Shown here one piece after another: positions 1 to 7,730 of a stretch of DNA of 64,000 bases (the first letter of the stretch is position 1; every line of letters starts with the position of its first letter). The notes beneath the pieces are model-generated. The model was given only the letters and a program-made list of their open reading frames with translations, had not been told where the DNA came from and did no database searches. Both the position numbers and the translations under genes were made by a program. The stretch is from Sphingomonas montanisoli. GTDB lineage: Bacteria; Pseudomonadota; Alphaproteobacteria; Sphingomonadales; Sphingomonadaceae. The DNA is taken from positions 744,001 through 808,000 of the forward strand of contig NZ_VTOU01000002.1 in NCBI RefSeq assembly GCF_008274695.1. The letters run 5' to 3'.

Positions 1-2
1 CC

Positions 3-590
3 TTCTCGGTCCTGCTGATGGGCCTGGCGGTCAACGTTCTGTCGGCTGCGATCCTGGCGGTCTCGATCCTTTTCTACGTCGTCGTCTATACGATCTGGCT
101 CAAGCGCCGGACCCCGCAGAACATCGTGATCGGTGGTGCTGCGGGCGCGTTTCCCGTGATGATCGGCTGGGCAGCGGCGACGGGTCGGGTGGAGATGCTC
201 CCCGTCCTGATGTTCGCGACGGTGTTCCTGTGGACGCCGCCGCATTTCTGGTCGCTCGCGCTGTTCATCAACTCGGACTATGCGCGCGCCGGCGTGCCGA
301 TGCTGCCTGCGGTGGCGGGCCAGCGCGTCACCCGTATCCAGCAACTGCTCTACACGCTGCCGATGGTCGCTTCGGCTGTCGCGCCCTGGCCGCTGGGTCT
401 GACCGGCGCGATCTACGGCGTCGGCACCGCGATCCTTTCGGGAATCTTCCTGCTGCTATCGATTCGCGTCGGCTTCAGCCGTGTGTCCGATCCTGCCGCG
501 ATGAAGGCCGAACGCCATTTGTTCGCCTTCTCGATCGCCTATCTCTTCGCGATCTTCGGCCTCCTCGTTGCCGACAAGGTGTTTGCATGA
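3..590 (+). CDS. ctaB: Protoheme IX farnesyltransferase, 3' part (heme O synthase)
   Basis: This is the C-terminal part of a UbiA-type membrane prenyltransferase that converts heme B to heme O for the aa3 oxidase; the 5' end lies outside the window. The readable 196 residues are mostly hydrophobic helices. They contain the CtaB-typical stretch [11 protein letters not shown], followed by a tyrosine/arginine loop and the PMLP segment. The stop overlaps the next start (ATGA at 587-590), and ctaG and ctaE follow, so this is the standard alphaproteobacterial cytochrome oxidase assembly operon. The family call is firm; the missing N-terminus, with the first Asp-rich motif, cannot be checked. Confidence 0.95.
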   Translation, partial: FSVLLMGLAVNVLSAAILAVSILFYVVVYTIWLKRRTPQNIVIGGAAGAFPVMIGWAAATGRVEMLPVLMFATVFLWTPPHFWSLALFINSDYARAGVPMLPAVAGQRVTRIQQLLYTLPMVASAVAPWPLGLTGAIYGVGTAILSGIFLLLSIRVGFSRVSDPAAMKAERHLFAFSIAYLFAIFGLLVADKVFA

Positions 591-718
591 TCGATTATAC
601 GCCCGAGCAGCAGGCCGAGATTCGCCGCAAGCAGAAGTCGCGTGCGGTCGTCACCGCCGTGATTCTCGGCGGGCTCGTCATCCTCTTTTACGCGATTTCG
701 ATCGCCAAGATGCTGTGA
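587..718 (+). CDS. Small single-pass membrane protein between ctaB and ctaG (CoxF-like)
   Basis: This is a 43-residue protein starting at the ATG that overlaps the ctaB stop by 4 bases. It has a charged N-terminus ([17 protein letters not shown]) and one hydrophobic helix (about residues 20-38), and it ends in KML. Its stop overlaps the GTG start of ctaG. Tiny membrane proteins at this position are common in alphaproteobacterial cox operons and are often called CoxF or oxidase assembly proteins. Its role here is inferred from position alone. Start and stop are well fixed by the two overlaps. Confidence 0.8.
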   Translation: MIDYTPEQQAEIRRKQKSRAVVTAVILGGLVILFYAISIAKML

Positions 719-1290
719 GCAGCGTCGCCGCCCCTGCCGATCGGAATCGCCGCGTCGCGCTGATCGCGCTGGTCATCGCGATCGGAATGCTCGGCCTCGG
801 CTATGCCGCGGTGCCGCTCTATCGGATGTTCTGTCAGGCGACGGGATTCGGTGGCACGCCGATGCGTGCAACCTCGGACAAGGCGCCGGGGGAGATTGCA
901 GGCAGGATGATCGACATACGCTTCGATGCGAATGTCTCGCCCAACCTGCCGTGGCAGTTTGCGCCCGAGCAGAAGAGCGAGCGCATCGTCATCGGCCAGC
1001 GCAAGATGGCGTTCTTCGTCGCGAAGAATCTCAGCGATCGTCCGGTCACGGGCACCGCGGCCTACAACGTCACGCCCGAACTGGCCGGCGCCTATTTCAC
1101 GAAGATCCAGTGCTTCTGCTTCACCAGCCAGACGCTGAAGCCCGGAGAGACGGTGCGCATGCCCGTCATCTATTATGTCGATCCGGCTATCCTGAAAGAC
1201 AAGGACGCCGCGAAATTCAACGAAATCACCCTGTCCTACACCTTCTTTCCCGACAAATCGGATGTGGATTCCGCGTCGGTAGGCGGTTAA
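715..1290 (+). CDS. ctaG: Cytochrome c oxidase assembly protein CtaG (Cox11 family)
   Basis: This is a 191-residue copper chaperone that inserts CuB into subunit I of cytochrome c oxidase. It has one N-terminal membrane anchor (about residues 14-34) and a periplasmic immunoglobulin-like domain. The Cox11 copper motif CFCF is present in the stretch IQCFCFTSQTL. The start is taken as GTG at 715, which overlaps the stop of the small preceding gene; the reading frame is open further upstream only inside other genes. It lies between ctaB and ctaE, as in related genomes. Length and motif fit the family well. Confidence 0.95.
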   Translation: MSSVAAPADRNRRVALIALVIAIGMLGLGYAAVPLYRMFCQATGFGGTPMRATSDKAPGEIAGRMIDIRFDANVSPNLPWQFAPEQKSERIVIGQRKMAFFVAKNLSDRPVTGTAAYNVTPELAGAYFTKIQCFCFTSQTLKPGETVRMPVIYYVDPAILKDKDAAKFNEITLSYTFFPDKSDVDSASVGG

Positions 1291-1342
1291 GGGACTTCCA
1301 AATCAGCGGCCCGAAGGGCCGGACTATCAGGGGCACGCACAC

Positions 1343-2212
1343 ATGGCAGGCGCGAAGAGCCACGATTACCACATTCTCCCCCCGAGCCCGTGGCCGTTCA
1401 TGGGTTCGATGTCGGCGCTCGCGCTGTTCGGCGGCCTGACGATGTGGATGCACAGCGCACCTTATGGTGCCGCAGTCGGCATCGCCGGCTTTATCGGCGT
1501 GCTCGCGACCATGTTCTTCTGGTGGTCGGACGTGATCAAGGAAGCGCATGCGGGCGATCACACGCCGGTCGTGTCGCTCCACCTGCGCTACGGCATGATC
1601 CTGTTCATCGCTTCGGAAGTGATGTTCTTCGTCGGCTGGTTCTGGTCGTGGTTCGATTTCGCGCTGTTCCCGGCGCCGGTGCAGGTCAGCGAAGGCGTCG
1701 TCTCGTTGATCGAAGGCCCGAACAGCATAACCCATGCCGCCGGCATCTGGCCCCCCAAGGGCCTCGAAGTCATCGACGCCTTCCACTTCCCGCTGCTCAA
1801 CACGCTGATCCTGCTGTGTTCGGGCACCACGATCACCTGGGCGCACCACGCGCTGCTGCACGGCGATCGTGATGGGCTGAAGAAGGGCCTGTGGCTCACG
1901 ATCATCCTGGGCGCGATCTTCTCGTGCATCCAGTTCTACGAATATGCCCATGCGCCGTTCGGCTTTAAGGGCCTGAACTACGCCGCCGCCTTCTACATGG
2001 CGACCGGCTTCCACGGCTTCCACGTGCTGGTCGGTACGATCTTCCTGATCGTCAACCTGATCCGCGCCTATAAGGGTGATTTCACTCCGAAGCAGCATTT
2101 CGGCTTCGAAGCGGCCGCCTGGTACTGGCACTTCGTCGACGTGGTGTGGCTGTTCCTCTTCATCGTCGTCTATGTCTGGGGCGGCTGGGGCGCGACGGTT
2201 CACGCCGGCTGA
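1343..2212 (+). CDS. ctaE: Cytochrome c oxidase subunit III
   Basis: This is a 289-residue integral membrane protein with seven predicted helices and the subunit III hallmarks WPPKG, a GTTITWAHHAL helix and TGFHGFHV near the C-terminus. It starts AGAKSHDYHILPPSPWP, the usual N-terminus of alphaproteobacterial CtaE. Subunit III stabilises proton uptake by the aa3 complex in the inner membrane. An AGGGG sequence lies about 9 bases before the ATG. A strong hairpin follows the stop, before the DUF983 gene. Confidence 0.97.
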   Translation: MAGAKSHDYHILPPSPWPFMGSMSALALFGGLTMWMHSAPYGAAVGIAGFIGVLATMFFWWSDVIKEAHAGDHTPVVSLHLRYGMILFIASEVMFFVGWFWSWFDFALFPAPVQVSEGVVSLIEGPNSITHAAGIWPPKGLEVIDAFHFPLLNTLILLCSGTTITWAHHALLHGDRDGLKKGLWLTIILGAIFSCIQFYEYAHAPFGFKGLNYAAAFYMATGFHGFHVLVGTIFLIVNLIRAYKGDFTPKQHFGFEAAAWYWHFVDVVWLFLFIVVYVWGGWGATVHAG

Positions 2213-2236
2213 TCCCACGCTTCAGCGAGAAGATTG

Positions 2237-2276
2237 GGGGCGCGGTGGCGATGGTCACCGCGCCCCTCGTCGTTTA
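2237..2276 (+). terminator. Hairpin between ctaE and the DUF983 gene
   Basis: A perfect 11-bp stem (2237-2247 with 2256-2266, loop of 8) is followed by TCGTCGTTT. It sits between ctaE and the DUF983/SURF1 genes and could reduce readthrough. The tail is not a clean T-run, so it may act as an attenuator or mRNA stabiliser rather than a full terminator. Confidence 0.5.
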
Positions 2277-2287
2277 GGGAAAGCGCG

Positions 2288-2659
2288 ATGACCGATCATA
2301 CGCCACCCCATCCGGCTGAAGCCGCGCTACGCGGCCTGTGTCCGCGCTGCGCGGCGCCGGGGCTGTTCGCGGGCTTCCTGCGTTTCGCCCATCGCTGCCC
2401 CGCCTGTGGGCTCGACTATGACGGGTTCAATGTCGGCGACGGCGCGGCGGCGTTCCTGATCCTGATCATCGGTGCGATCGTGTCGGTACTGGCGATCATG
2501 GTGGAGCTTTCGGCGTCGCCGCCCTGGTGGGTGCATGTGATCCTGTGGCTGCCGCTGACGATCGGGCTGACAATCGTGTCGCTGCGCTTCGCCAAGGGGC
2601 TGCTGCTCGCGCTCGAATATCGCAACGCTGCCCGCGAAGGGCGGATCATCAAGCCATGA
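2288..2659 (+). CDS. DUF983 family membrane protein
   Basis: This is a 123-residue protein with an N-terminal zinc-ribbon-like arrangement (CPRC about residues 18-21 and CPAC about 39-42) followed by two hydrophobic helices. DUF983 proteins are regularly found between ctaE and SURF1 in alphaproteobacteria and are assumed to help oxidase assembly, but no biochemical role is established. The start is the ATG inside AAGCGCGATG at 2288. The stop overlaps the SURF1 start by ATGA, which indicates translational coupling. Confidence 0.88.
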   Translation: MTDHTPPHPAEAALRGLCPRCAAPGLFAGFLRFAHRCPACGLDYDGFNVGDGAAAFLILIIGAIVSVLAIMVELSASPPWWVHVILWLPLTIGLTIVSLRFAKGLLLALEYRNAAREGRIIKP

Positions 2660-3279
2660 AGCGTATTCCGATCCTTCCGACCCTGATAGTCGTCGCTGCG
2701 GTTGCGACGATGATCTGGCTCGGCCTGTGGCAGATACGCCGTGCTGAGTGGAAGGAAGGAATGTTGGCGACCTATGCCGCTGCGGTCGGCAAGGATCCGA
2801 TCGCCGCCGTGCCTGCCGACGATGCGATCGACGGCGTCGCTTTCCGCCGCGCGCATGTCGCCTGTACCGTCACGACCGCGCCGATCCAGCAGGGCGGGCG
2901 CAACCAGCGCTCCGAAACGGGCTTTCGCAACTTTGTCGGCTGTGCTTTGGCCGACGGCCGGACAATGATGGCTGATATCGGCTGGAGCGGGATCAGCGCG
3001 AAGCCGGTGCCGCCGGGCAAGGGCGCTGCGCTTGCCTCGATCGGCCGGCTTGTGCCCGACCCCGAGCTCGGCCGTCGCGTGCTGACGGGTGCTGCCCACC
3101 CGCTGCCCGTCCTCGTCGTGCTGGAAATGCCCGCCGCCGGATATCAGGCAAGCCTGCCGCCCGAAATCGGCGACATTCCCAACAACCATCGCAGCTATGC
3201 GGTGCAGTGGTTCCTGTTCGCGGCGGTCGCGGTGATCATCTATGTCATCGCGCTGCGCCGGCGCGGGCGGCAGAGGTGA
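2656..3279 (+). CDS. SURF1 family cytochrome c oxidase biogenesis protein
   Basis: This 207-residue protein has the SURF1 layout: an N-terminal helix (about residues 6-22) ending in GLWQIRRAEWKE, a periplasmic domain, and a C-terminal helix (about residues 180-200) preceded by NNHRSYAVQWF. SURF1 acts in heme a delivery or assembly of oxidase subunit I. It overlaps the DUF983 stop by ATGA, and its own stop overlaps the GTG start of the racemase. The call is firm on motif and context. Confidence 0.93.
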   Translation: MKRIPILPTLIVVAAVATMIWLGLWQIRRAEWKEGMLATYAAAVGKDPIAAVPADDAIDGVAFRRAHVACTVTTAPIQQGGRNQRSETGFRNFVGCALADGRTMMADIGWSGISAKPVPPGKGAALASIGRLVPDPELGRRVLTGAAHPLPVLVVLEMPAAGYQASLPPEIGDIPNNHRSYAVQWFLFAAVAVIIYVIALRRRGRQR

Positions 3280-3968
3280 AGACGATCGGCATATTGGGCG
3301 GCATGAGCTGGGAAAGCTCAGCTGCCTATTACGCGCTCATCAATCGCGCGGTCCGTGATCGGCTTGGGCCGCCGCATTCGGCGCGCACTTTGATGCTCTC
3401 TGTAGACTTCGCCGAGATCGCCTCGCGCCAGCATGACGGCGACTGGGCGGGACTGGAGGCGATGATGATCGCCGAGGCGCGGCATATCGAGGCGGGCGGG
3501 GCGGATCTGCTGCTGATCGCCACCAACACGATGCACATCGCCGCCGATGCCGTGCAGGCGGCGATCGGGATCCCATTGCTCCATATCGGCGACGTGACCG
3601 CCGCGGCGATCCGCGCGGCCGGCTTCACCAGGGTCGGCCTGCTCGGCACCGCCTTCACGATGGAGAAGCCCTTCTATCGGGATCGGATCGCCGACGGCAT
3701 CGGCGGCGCGGTGATCGTGCCGGACGATGGCGATCGCGCGATCGTCCACCGCATCATCTACGACGAGCTGATCGCGGGCATCGTGCGTGACGAATCGCGC
3801 GAGGAGTATCGCGGGGTGATCGCTCGACTGGTGGAGCAGGGCGCGCAGGCGATCATCCTCGGCTGCACCGAAATCATGCTGCTGGTGGGGCAGGGCGACA
3901 GTGCCGTCCCGCTGTTCGATACGACCACGCTGCACGCGGCAGCGGCGGTGGGGGCTGCTCTCAAATAA
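3276..3968 (+). CDS. Aspartate/glutamate racemase family protein (YgeA-like amino acid racemase)
   Basis: This is a 230-residue cofactor-independent racemase. The N-terminus KTIGILGGMSWESS is typical of the family. The two catalytic positions are Thr83 (in IATNTMH) and Cys197 (in ILGCTEI); the Thr/Cys pair is the arrangement known from Escherichia coli YgeA rather than the Cys/Cys pair of classical aspartate racemase. The start is GTG at 3276 and overlaps the SURF1 stop, so the gene seems to ride on the cox operon transcript. Substrate is not predictable. It ends 5 bases before a convergent transporter gene. Confidence 0.9.
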   Translation: MKTIGILGGMSWESSAAYYALINRAVRDRLGPPHSARTLMLSVDFAEIASRQHDGDWAGLEAMMIAEARHIEAGGADLLLIATNTMHIAADAVQAAIGIPLLHIGDVTAAAIRAAGFTRVGLLGTAFTMEKPFYRDRIADGIGGAVIVPDDGDRAIVHRIIYDELIAGIVRDESREEYRGVIARLVEQGAQAIILGCTEIMLLVGQGDSAVPLFDTTTLHAAAAVGAALK

Positions 3969-3972
3969 CGGA

Positions 3973-5241
3973 CTAGGGTAGAGTCGGCCGCGTCTCCGGC
4001 ATCCGCCACAGAATCGGCAGCACGCACAACGCCACCGCGGCGATCATCATTCCGGGCACGAGCGGCGATCCGGTCCGCTCGATCAGGAGGTGCGCCAGCC
4101 ATGGCGTCACCCCGCCGAAGATCGCGGTCGCGCCCGTTGCGCCAAAGGCGAGGCCGCTGAGGCGTCCTTCGCCGGGCAAAAGTTCGGCCGTCGCGACCGC
4201 CCCAACCGCGCTCACCGCGCCGCCCAGTCCGGCCAGCGCCACCGCGCCCGCCAGCGCTGCGCCAAAGCCGGCGCCCGCCATCGTCCCGAACAAGGCGATC
4301 GGCAGGGCGGCACCGGCTATGCCGACCGCGATCAGCACCGGCCGTCGCCCGATCCGGTCGGAGAGGAGGCCGACGAACGGCGTCACCGCGATCACGACGA
4401 CCGCGGCGATCGTCGACAGGCCCAGCGCATCGGCCTCACCCATCGTTCGCGTGGCGGTCAGGAAGGCGGGGACGTAGGTGATGCCGACATAATAGCTGAT
4501 CGATCCGAGCGCGGAGATCGCGAAGCCGCGGGCAATGGCGGCGCGGTGGTGGCGCGCGACATGGGCGATCGGATTGGCGGGCACCGTTCCCGCGGCGCGC
4601 TGCCGTTCGAACTCGGGCGATTCGTCCATGCTCGCCCGTGCGATCAGCACCGAGCCGGCCAGCCCGGCGCCGACCAGGAAGGGAATGCGCCAGCCCCAGC
4701 TGTCGAGCGCCGCCGGCGCCAGCGTTGCGACCGTCACGGCCGATATGCCAACCGCGAGCAACGCCCCGATCTCGCTTGCCGCCGAGGCCGAGGAGGTGAT
4801 GAGACCGCGCCGCCTGGGCGCGGCGCCTTCGATCAGATAGGCGACGACGCCGGTATATTCGCCACCCACCGCGAAGGCCATGACGCAGCGGAGCAGGATA
4901 AGGATCACGCCCGCGCTCGGGCCGATCTGATCGCGCGTCGGCAGCAAAGCGGTCGCGAGCATCGCCACCGTCATCAGCGCCATCGACCCCAGCATCGCGC
5001 GCCGCCGCCCATATCGGTCGCCGATATGCCCGAACAGGATCGCGCCGACGGGCCGCATAAGATAGGCGATCGCGAACCCGCCGAGCGTCGTCACCACCGA
5101 TGCTTCGCCGCCTCCGAAGAACAGCCGCGACAGAATCGTGACGAGGTAGAGGTAGAGGGTGAAGTCGTACCACTCGACCACCGTCGAGAAAGCCGCGATC
5201 GCCATCGAGGCGCGCGAGATCGGGCGGTGGGGTGGGGTCAT
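3973..5241 (-). CDS. MFS transporter, metabolite:H+ symporter (MHS) type
   Basis: This is a 422-residue, twelve-helix transporter. The motif GDRYGRRRAM after helix 2 is the MFS signature. WGWRIPFLVGA near mid-protein and an N-terminus with VVEWYDFTLY mark the MHS branch, which includes carboxylate and osmolyte symporters such as KgtP, ProP and citrate carriers. The substrate cannot be read from sequence. It is convergent with the racemase gene. A short GC-rich palindromic repeat (5263-5312) lies between it and the upstream antiporter gene, so separate transcription is possible. Confidence 0.87.
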   Translation of the reverse strand: MTPPHRPISRASMAIAAFSTVVEWYDFTLYLYLVTILSRLFFGGGEASVVTTLGGFAIAYLMRPVGAILFGHIGDRYGRRRAMLGSMALMTVAMLATALLPTRDQIGPSAGVILILLRCVMAFAVGGEYTGVVAYLIEGAAPRRRGLITSSASAASEIGALLAVGISAVTVATLAPAALDSWGWRIPFLVGAGLAGSVLIARASMDESPEFERQRAAGTVPANPIAHVARHHRAAIARGFAISALGSISYYVGITYVPAFLTATRTMGEADALGLSTIAAVVVIAVTPFVGLLSDRIGRRPVLIAVGIAGAALPIALFGTMAGAGFGAALAGAVALAGLGGAVSAVGAVATAELLPGEGRLSGLAFGATGATAIFGGVTPWLAHLLIERTGSPLVPGMMIAAVALCVLPILWRMPETRPTLP

Positions 5242-5262
5242 CGGGGGTAAGTGTAGCGCATT

Positions 5263-5312
5263 GATCCTCCCCCGCCAGGGGGAGGTGTCAGCGCAGCTGA
5301 GGGAGGGGGAGG
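5263..5312. repeat. Short GC-rich palindromic repeat
   Basis: A run of the form TCCTCCCCCGCCAGGGGGAGG, then a short spacer with GCGCAGC and an inverted GGGAGGGGGAGGA, sits between two minus-strand genes. It resembles the terminal hairpins of the larger repeats at 50180-50306 and 63778-63908, and a half-unit near 32131. It looks like a dispersed intergenic REP-like element. Confidence 0.5.
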
Positions 5313-5327
5313 ATAGTTGACGTCACG

Positions 5328-6953
5328 TCACTCTATGCATAGCTCGCCCATCCGCCGCGCGATTTCGCGCTCGCCGGAGATCACGCAGTCGGCGCCCAGT
5401 TTTTCCAGATGTGCATATTCGGCATCTGAGTGCGATCGCGCGATGACGCGGATGTTGGGGCAGATCGCGCGCGCCTGTTCCAAAACGGCGCCCGCCTCGA
5501 ATCCTTCGGGGATCGCGATCAGGATCACACTGGCGTGGTCCGCGCCTGCCGCCCGCAGCGTCTTTGGTTCGACGGCGTTGCCGGTGACGACCTCGTAACC
5601 CGATTTGCGCGCGCGTTCGGCCATGTCCTTTTCGCCTTCGATGATGACGAACGAGCGGGCCTTTTCGTGGATGTCGCTCGCGAGTTGGCGGCCGACGCGG
5701 CCGAAACCGACGAGTATCCAGTGTCCCTTGCGCGGGGGCTTCTGCTCCTTTTCCGCCTCGGGCTCCGCATCTTCTGCCTCGCGGCGGGGGACGAACGAGA
5801 AGATGATCGGATTGAGGAAGATCGAGATCATCGCGCCCGCGAGCACCAGATCGCGCGCATCGGCAGGCAATATCTCCAGATTGGCGCCGAGGGTGACGAG
5901 GATGAACGAAAATTCGCCGATCTGCGCCAGGCTCGCCGCGATCGTGATCGCCTTGTGGCTCGAATGGCCGAAGGCGCGGACGATCGCATAGGCGGCGATC
6001 GACTTGCCGACGATGATGATCGCCACCGTCGCCAGCACGCCCAGCGGCTGTTCGACGACAATGCTGGGGTTGAACAACATGCCTACCGAAACGAAGAACA
6101 GCACCGCGAAAGCGTCGCGCAGCGGCAGCGTCTCCTCGGTTGCGCGACGGCTGAGTTCGGTTTCGCCCAGGATCATGCCGGCGAAGAAGGCGCCGAGCGC
6201 GAAGCTGACCCCGAACACCACCGCCGCGCCGAAGGCAACGCCCAGCGCGATCGCCAGCACCGCAAGGCGGAACAGTTCGCGCGATCCGCTATGCGCGACC
6301 CAGTGGAGAGTCGAGGGGATGAAGCGCCGCCCGACGATCAGGATGAGTGCGAGGAACCCGCCGACCTTCAACAGCGTGCCGCCTAGCGCGATTGCTATGT
6401 CGCTGACCCCGCTCGACGCATCGCCCGATGTGGAGCGCGCGAGGACGGGCAGCAGCACGAGCGCCAGCACCATCACCAGATCCTCGACGATCAGCCAGCC
6501 AACCGCGATGCGCCCGCGTTCGGTGTCGACCAGATCGAGCGCCTGCATCGCGCGTAGCAGCACCACCGTACTGGCGACCGAGAGCGCAAGACCGAAGACG
6601 AAGCCCGCGACCGGCGTCCAGCCGAACATCCAGCCGAGGCCCATGCCCAGCAGGGTGGCCGCCGCAATCTGCCCGATCGCGCCGGGCACCGCGATCCGCT
6701 TCACCGAGAGCAGGTCGCGCAGGGAGAAGTGGAGGCCGACCCCGAACATCAGCAGGATTACGCCGATTTCGGCCAGTTCGTTGGCCAGACCCGAATCGGC
6801 GACGAAGCCCGGCGTGAACGGGCCAACCGCGACGCCCGCGAGCAGATAGCCCGCGATCGGCGATATGCGCATCCGGTGCGCGAGTGCCCCGAAGATGAAG
6901 GCGACAACGAGGCCAGCGACGATCGTCGCGACCAGGGGAGTGTGATGCGGCAT
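5328..6953 (-). CDS. Cation:proton antiporter, CPA2 family with RCK/TrkA-N domain (YbaL/Kef-like)
   Basis: This is a 541-residue protein. Residues up to about 395 form a Na+/H+ exchanger domain of the Kef/YbaL type (GYLLAGVAVGP near the N-terminus, then a GLALSVASTVVLL helix). A charged linker (EAEDAEPEAEKEQ) leads to a cytoplasmic RCK_N domain with the nucleotide-binding motif GFGRVGRQLA. It probably exchanges K+ or Na+ for H+ under control of NAD(H) or another ligand. No glutathione-regulated partner (KefG/KefF) is adjacent. It may share a transcript with the two small genes upstream on the same strand. Confidence 0.93.
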   Translation of the reverse strand: MPHHTPLVATIVAGLVVAFIFGALAHRMRISPIAGYLLAGVAVGPFTPGFVADSGLANELAEIGVILLMFGVGLHFSLRDLLSVKRIAVPGAIGQIAAATLLGMGLGWMFGWTPVAGFVFGLALSVASTVVLLRAMQALDLVDTERGRIAVGWLIVEDLVMVLALVLLPVLARSTSGDASSGVSDIAIALGGTLLKVGGFLALILIVGRRFIPSTLHWVAHSGSRELFRLAVLAIALGVAFGAAVVFGVSFALGAFFAGMILGETELSRRATEETLPLRDAFAVLFFVSVGMLFNPSIVVEQPLGVLATVAIIIVGKSIAAYAIVRAFGHSSHKAITIAASLAQIGEFSFILVTLGANLEILPADARDLVLAGAMISIFLNPIIFSFVPRREAEDAEPEAEKEQKPPRKGHWILVGFGRVGRQLASDIHEKARSFVIIEGEKDMAERARKSGYEVVTGNAVEPKTLRAAGADHASVILIAIPEGFEAGAVLEQARAICPNIRVIARSHSDAEYAHLEKLGADCVISGEREIARRMGELCIE

Positions 6954-7027
6954 GCCTGCTCGCTTTCGTAATATCGGGGCCGCCGCTATGGGCCGCCCCT
7001 CGGGGGTCGTTCAGATGGTCGGGATGA

Positions 7028-7132
7028 TCATTGTACGGCTGCGCTGATCAGCGCGCCGATGATGCCCGCCGCGCCGGCAATGCCGCCCCACAGGGCGAAC
7101 CGAAACCAGCCGGGTGGCTTTCGCCTGTCCAT
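7028..7132 (-). CDS. Small membrane protein (34 aa), unknown
   Basis: This 34-codon frame begins MDRRKPPGWFRF and continues as a glycine/alanine/isoleucine helix (GGIAGAAGIIGALI). It therefore looks like a basic head with one membrane segment. A strong ribosome-binding site (GGAGG, 5 bases before the ATG) supports translation. It lies 74 bp before the antiporter gene on the same strand, so it may be a small accessory peptide of that transporter. The function is unknown and the only evidence is the signal plus the coding pattern. Confidence 0.5.
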   Translation of the reverse strand: MDRRKPPGWFRFALWGGIAGAAGIIGALISAAVQ

Positions 7133-7198
7133 ATGCGCCTCCATTCGGGAATGGCGTTCAGAACATTGTCGCCGCGCGAAGGCGACCGCGGGTTGGGA

Positions 7199-7603
7199 TC
7201 AGGCGCGCGGTGGCGCGCGGGGTTGTGCGTCGCCGTGCAGGCGGGTGCCGGGTGCCGATGGCGGAATCGGCGGATAGGATATCGCAGTCGACGATGTCGG
7301 TGCGGCTGCCAGCGCGAAAATGGCGGCGCGCTGTTCGGGAATATGGATATCGGGTGCCGGGGGTGTGCGCTGGATGCTCGACTGTCGGGTCAGCGATTGC
7401 GACCGGGCTTTCAGCACCACGCTGGTCGTCGCCGGATCGAAGGCCGATCCCAACGTCTTGCTCGCGGATATCGCGCCGCTCGGCAGGGCGCAGAGGATCG
7501 CGGTCCACAACGCCACCCATGTCGCGAGGACGAAGCTGTGGCGGCGTTTCGGTCGTGGCCTCGGGGCCGACGAGGTGGTCCGTCCGATCATGCGCCTCTG
7601 CAT
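7199..7603 (-). CDS. Hypothetical exported or anchored Pro/Ala/Ser-rich protein
   Basis: The frame gives about 134 residues from the ATG at 7603. An arginine-rich head (RPRPKRRH) is followed by a hydrophobic segment (FVLATWVALWTAILCAL) and then a low-complexity Pro/Ala/Ser/Thr tail. That is the pattern of a signal peptide or a single anchor. Third codon positions are GC-rich, as in neighbouring genes. Starts at 7657 and 7591 (the latter with AGAGG four bases upstream) are equally possible. No family is recognised. It precedes the 34-residue gene and the antiporter on the same strand. Confidence 0.42.
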   Translation of the reverse strand: MQRRMIGRTTSSAPRPRPKRRHSFVLATWVALWTAILCALPSGAISASKTLGSAFDPATTSVVLKARSQSLTRQSSIQRTPPAPDIHIPEQRAAIFALAAAPTSSTAISYPPIPPSAPGTRLHGDAQPRAPPRA

Positions 7604-7730
7604 CCTACCATGTTGGGCAAGCCTTGCGGGCGGAAATAGTTCCCTCTCCGCGATCATGCCGCCGTCTTTTCATCCCGAAACCCCCGTTCTTCTTGCTCCT
7701 CCGCGCCGCAAAGCCTAAGGCCCGCCGGTC

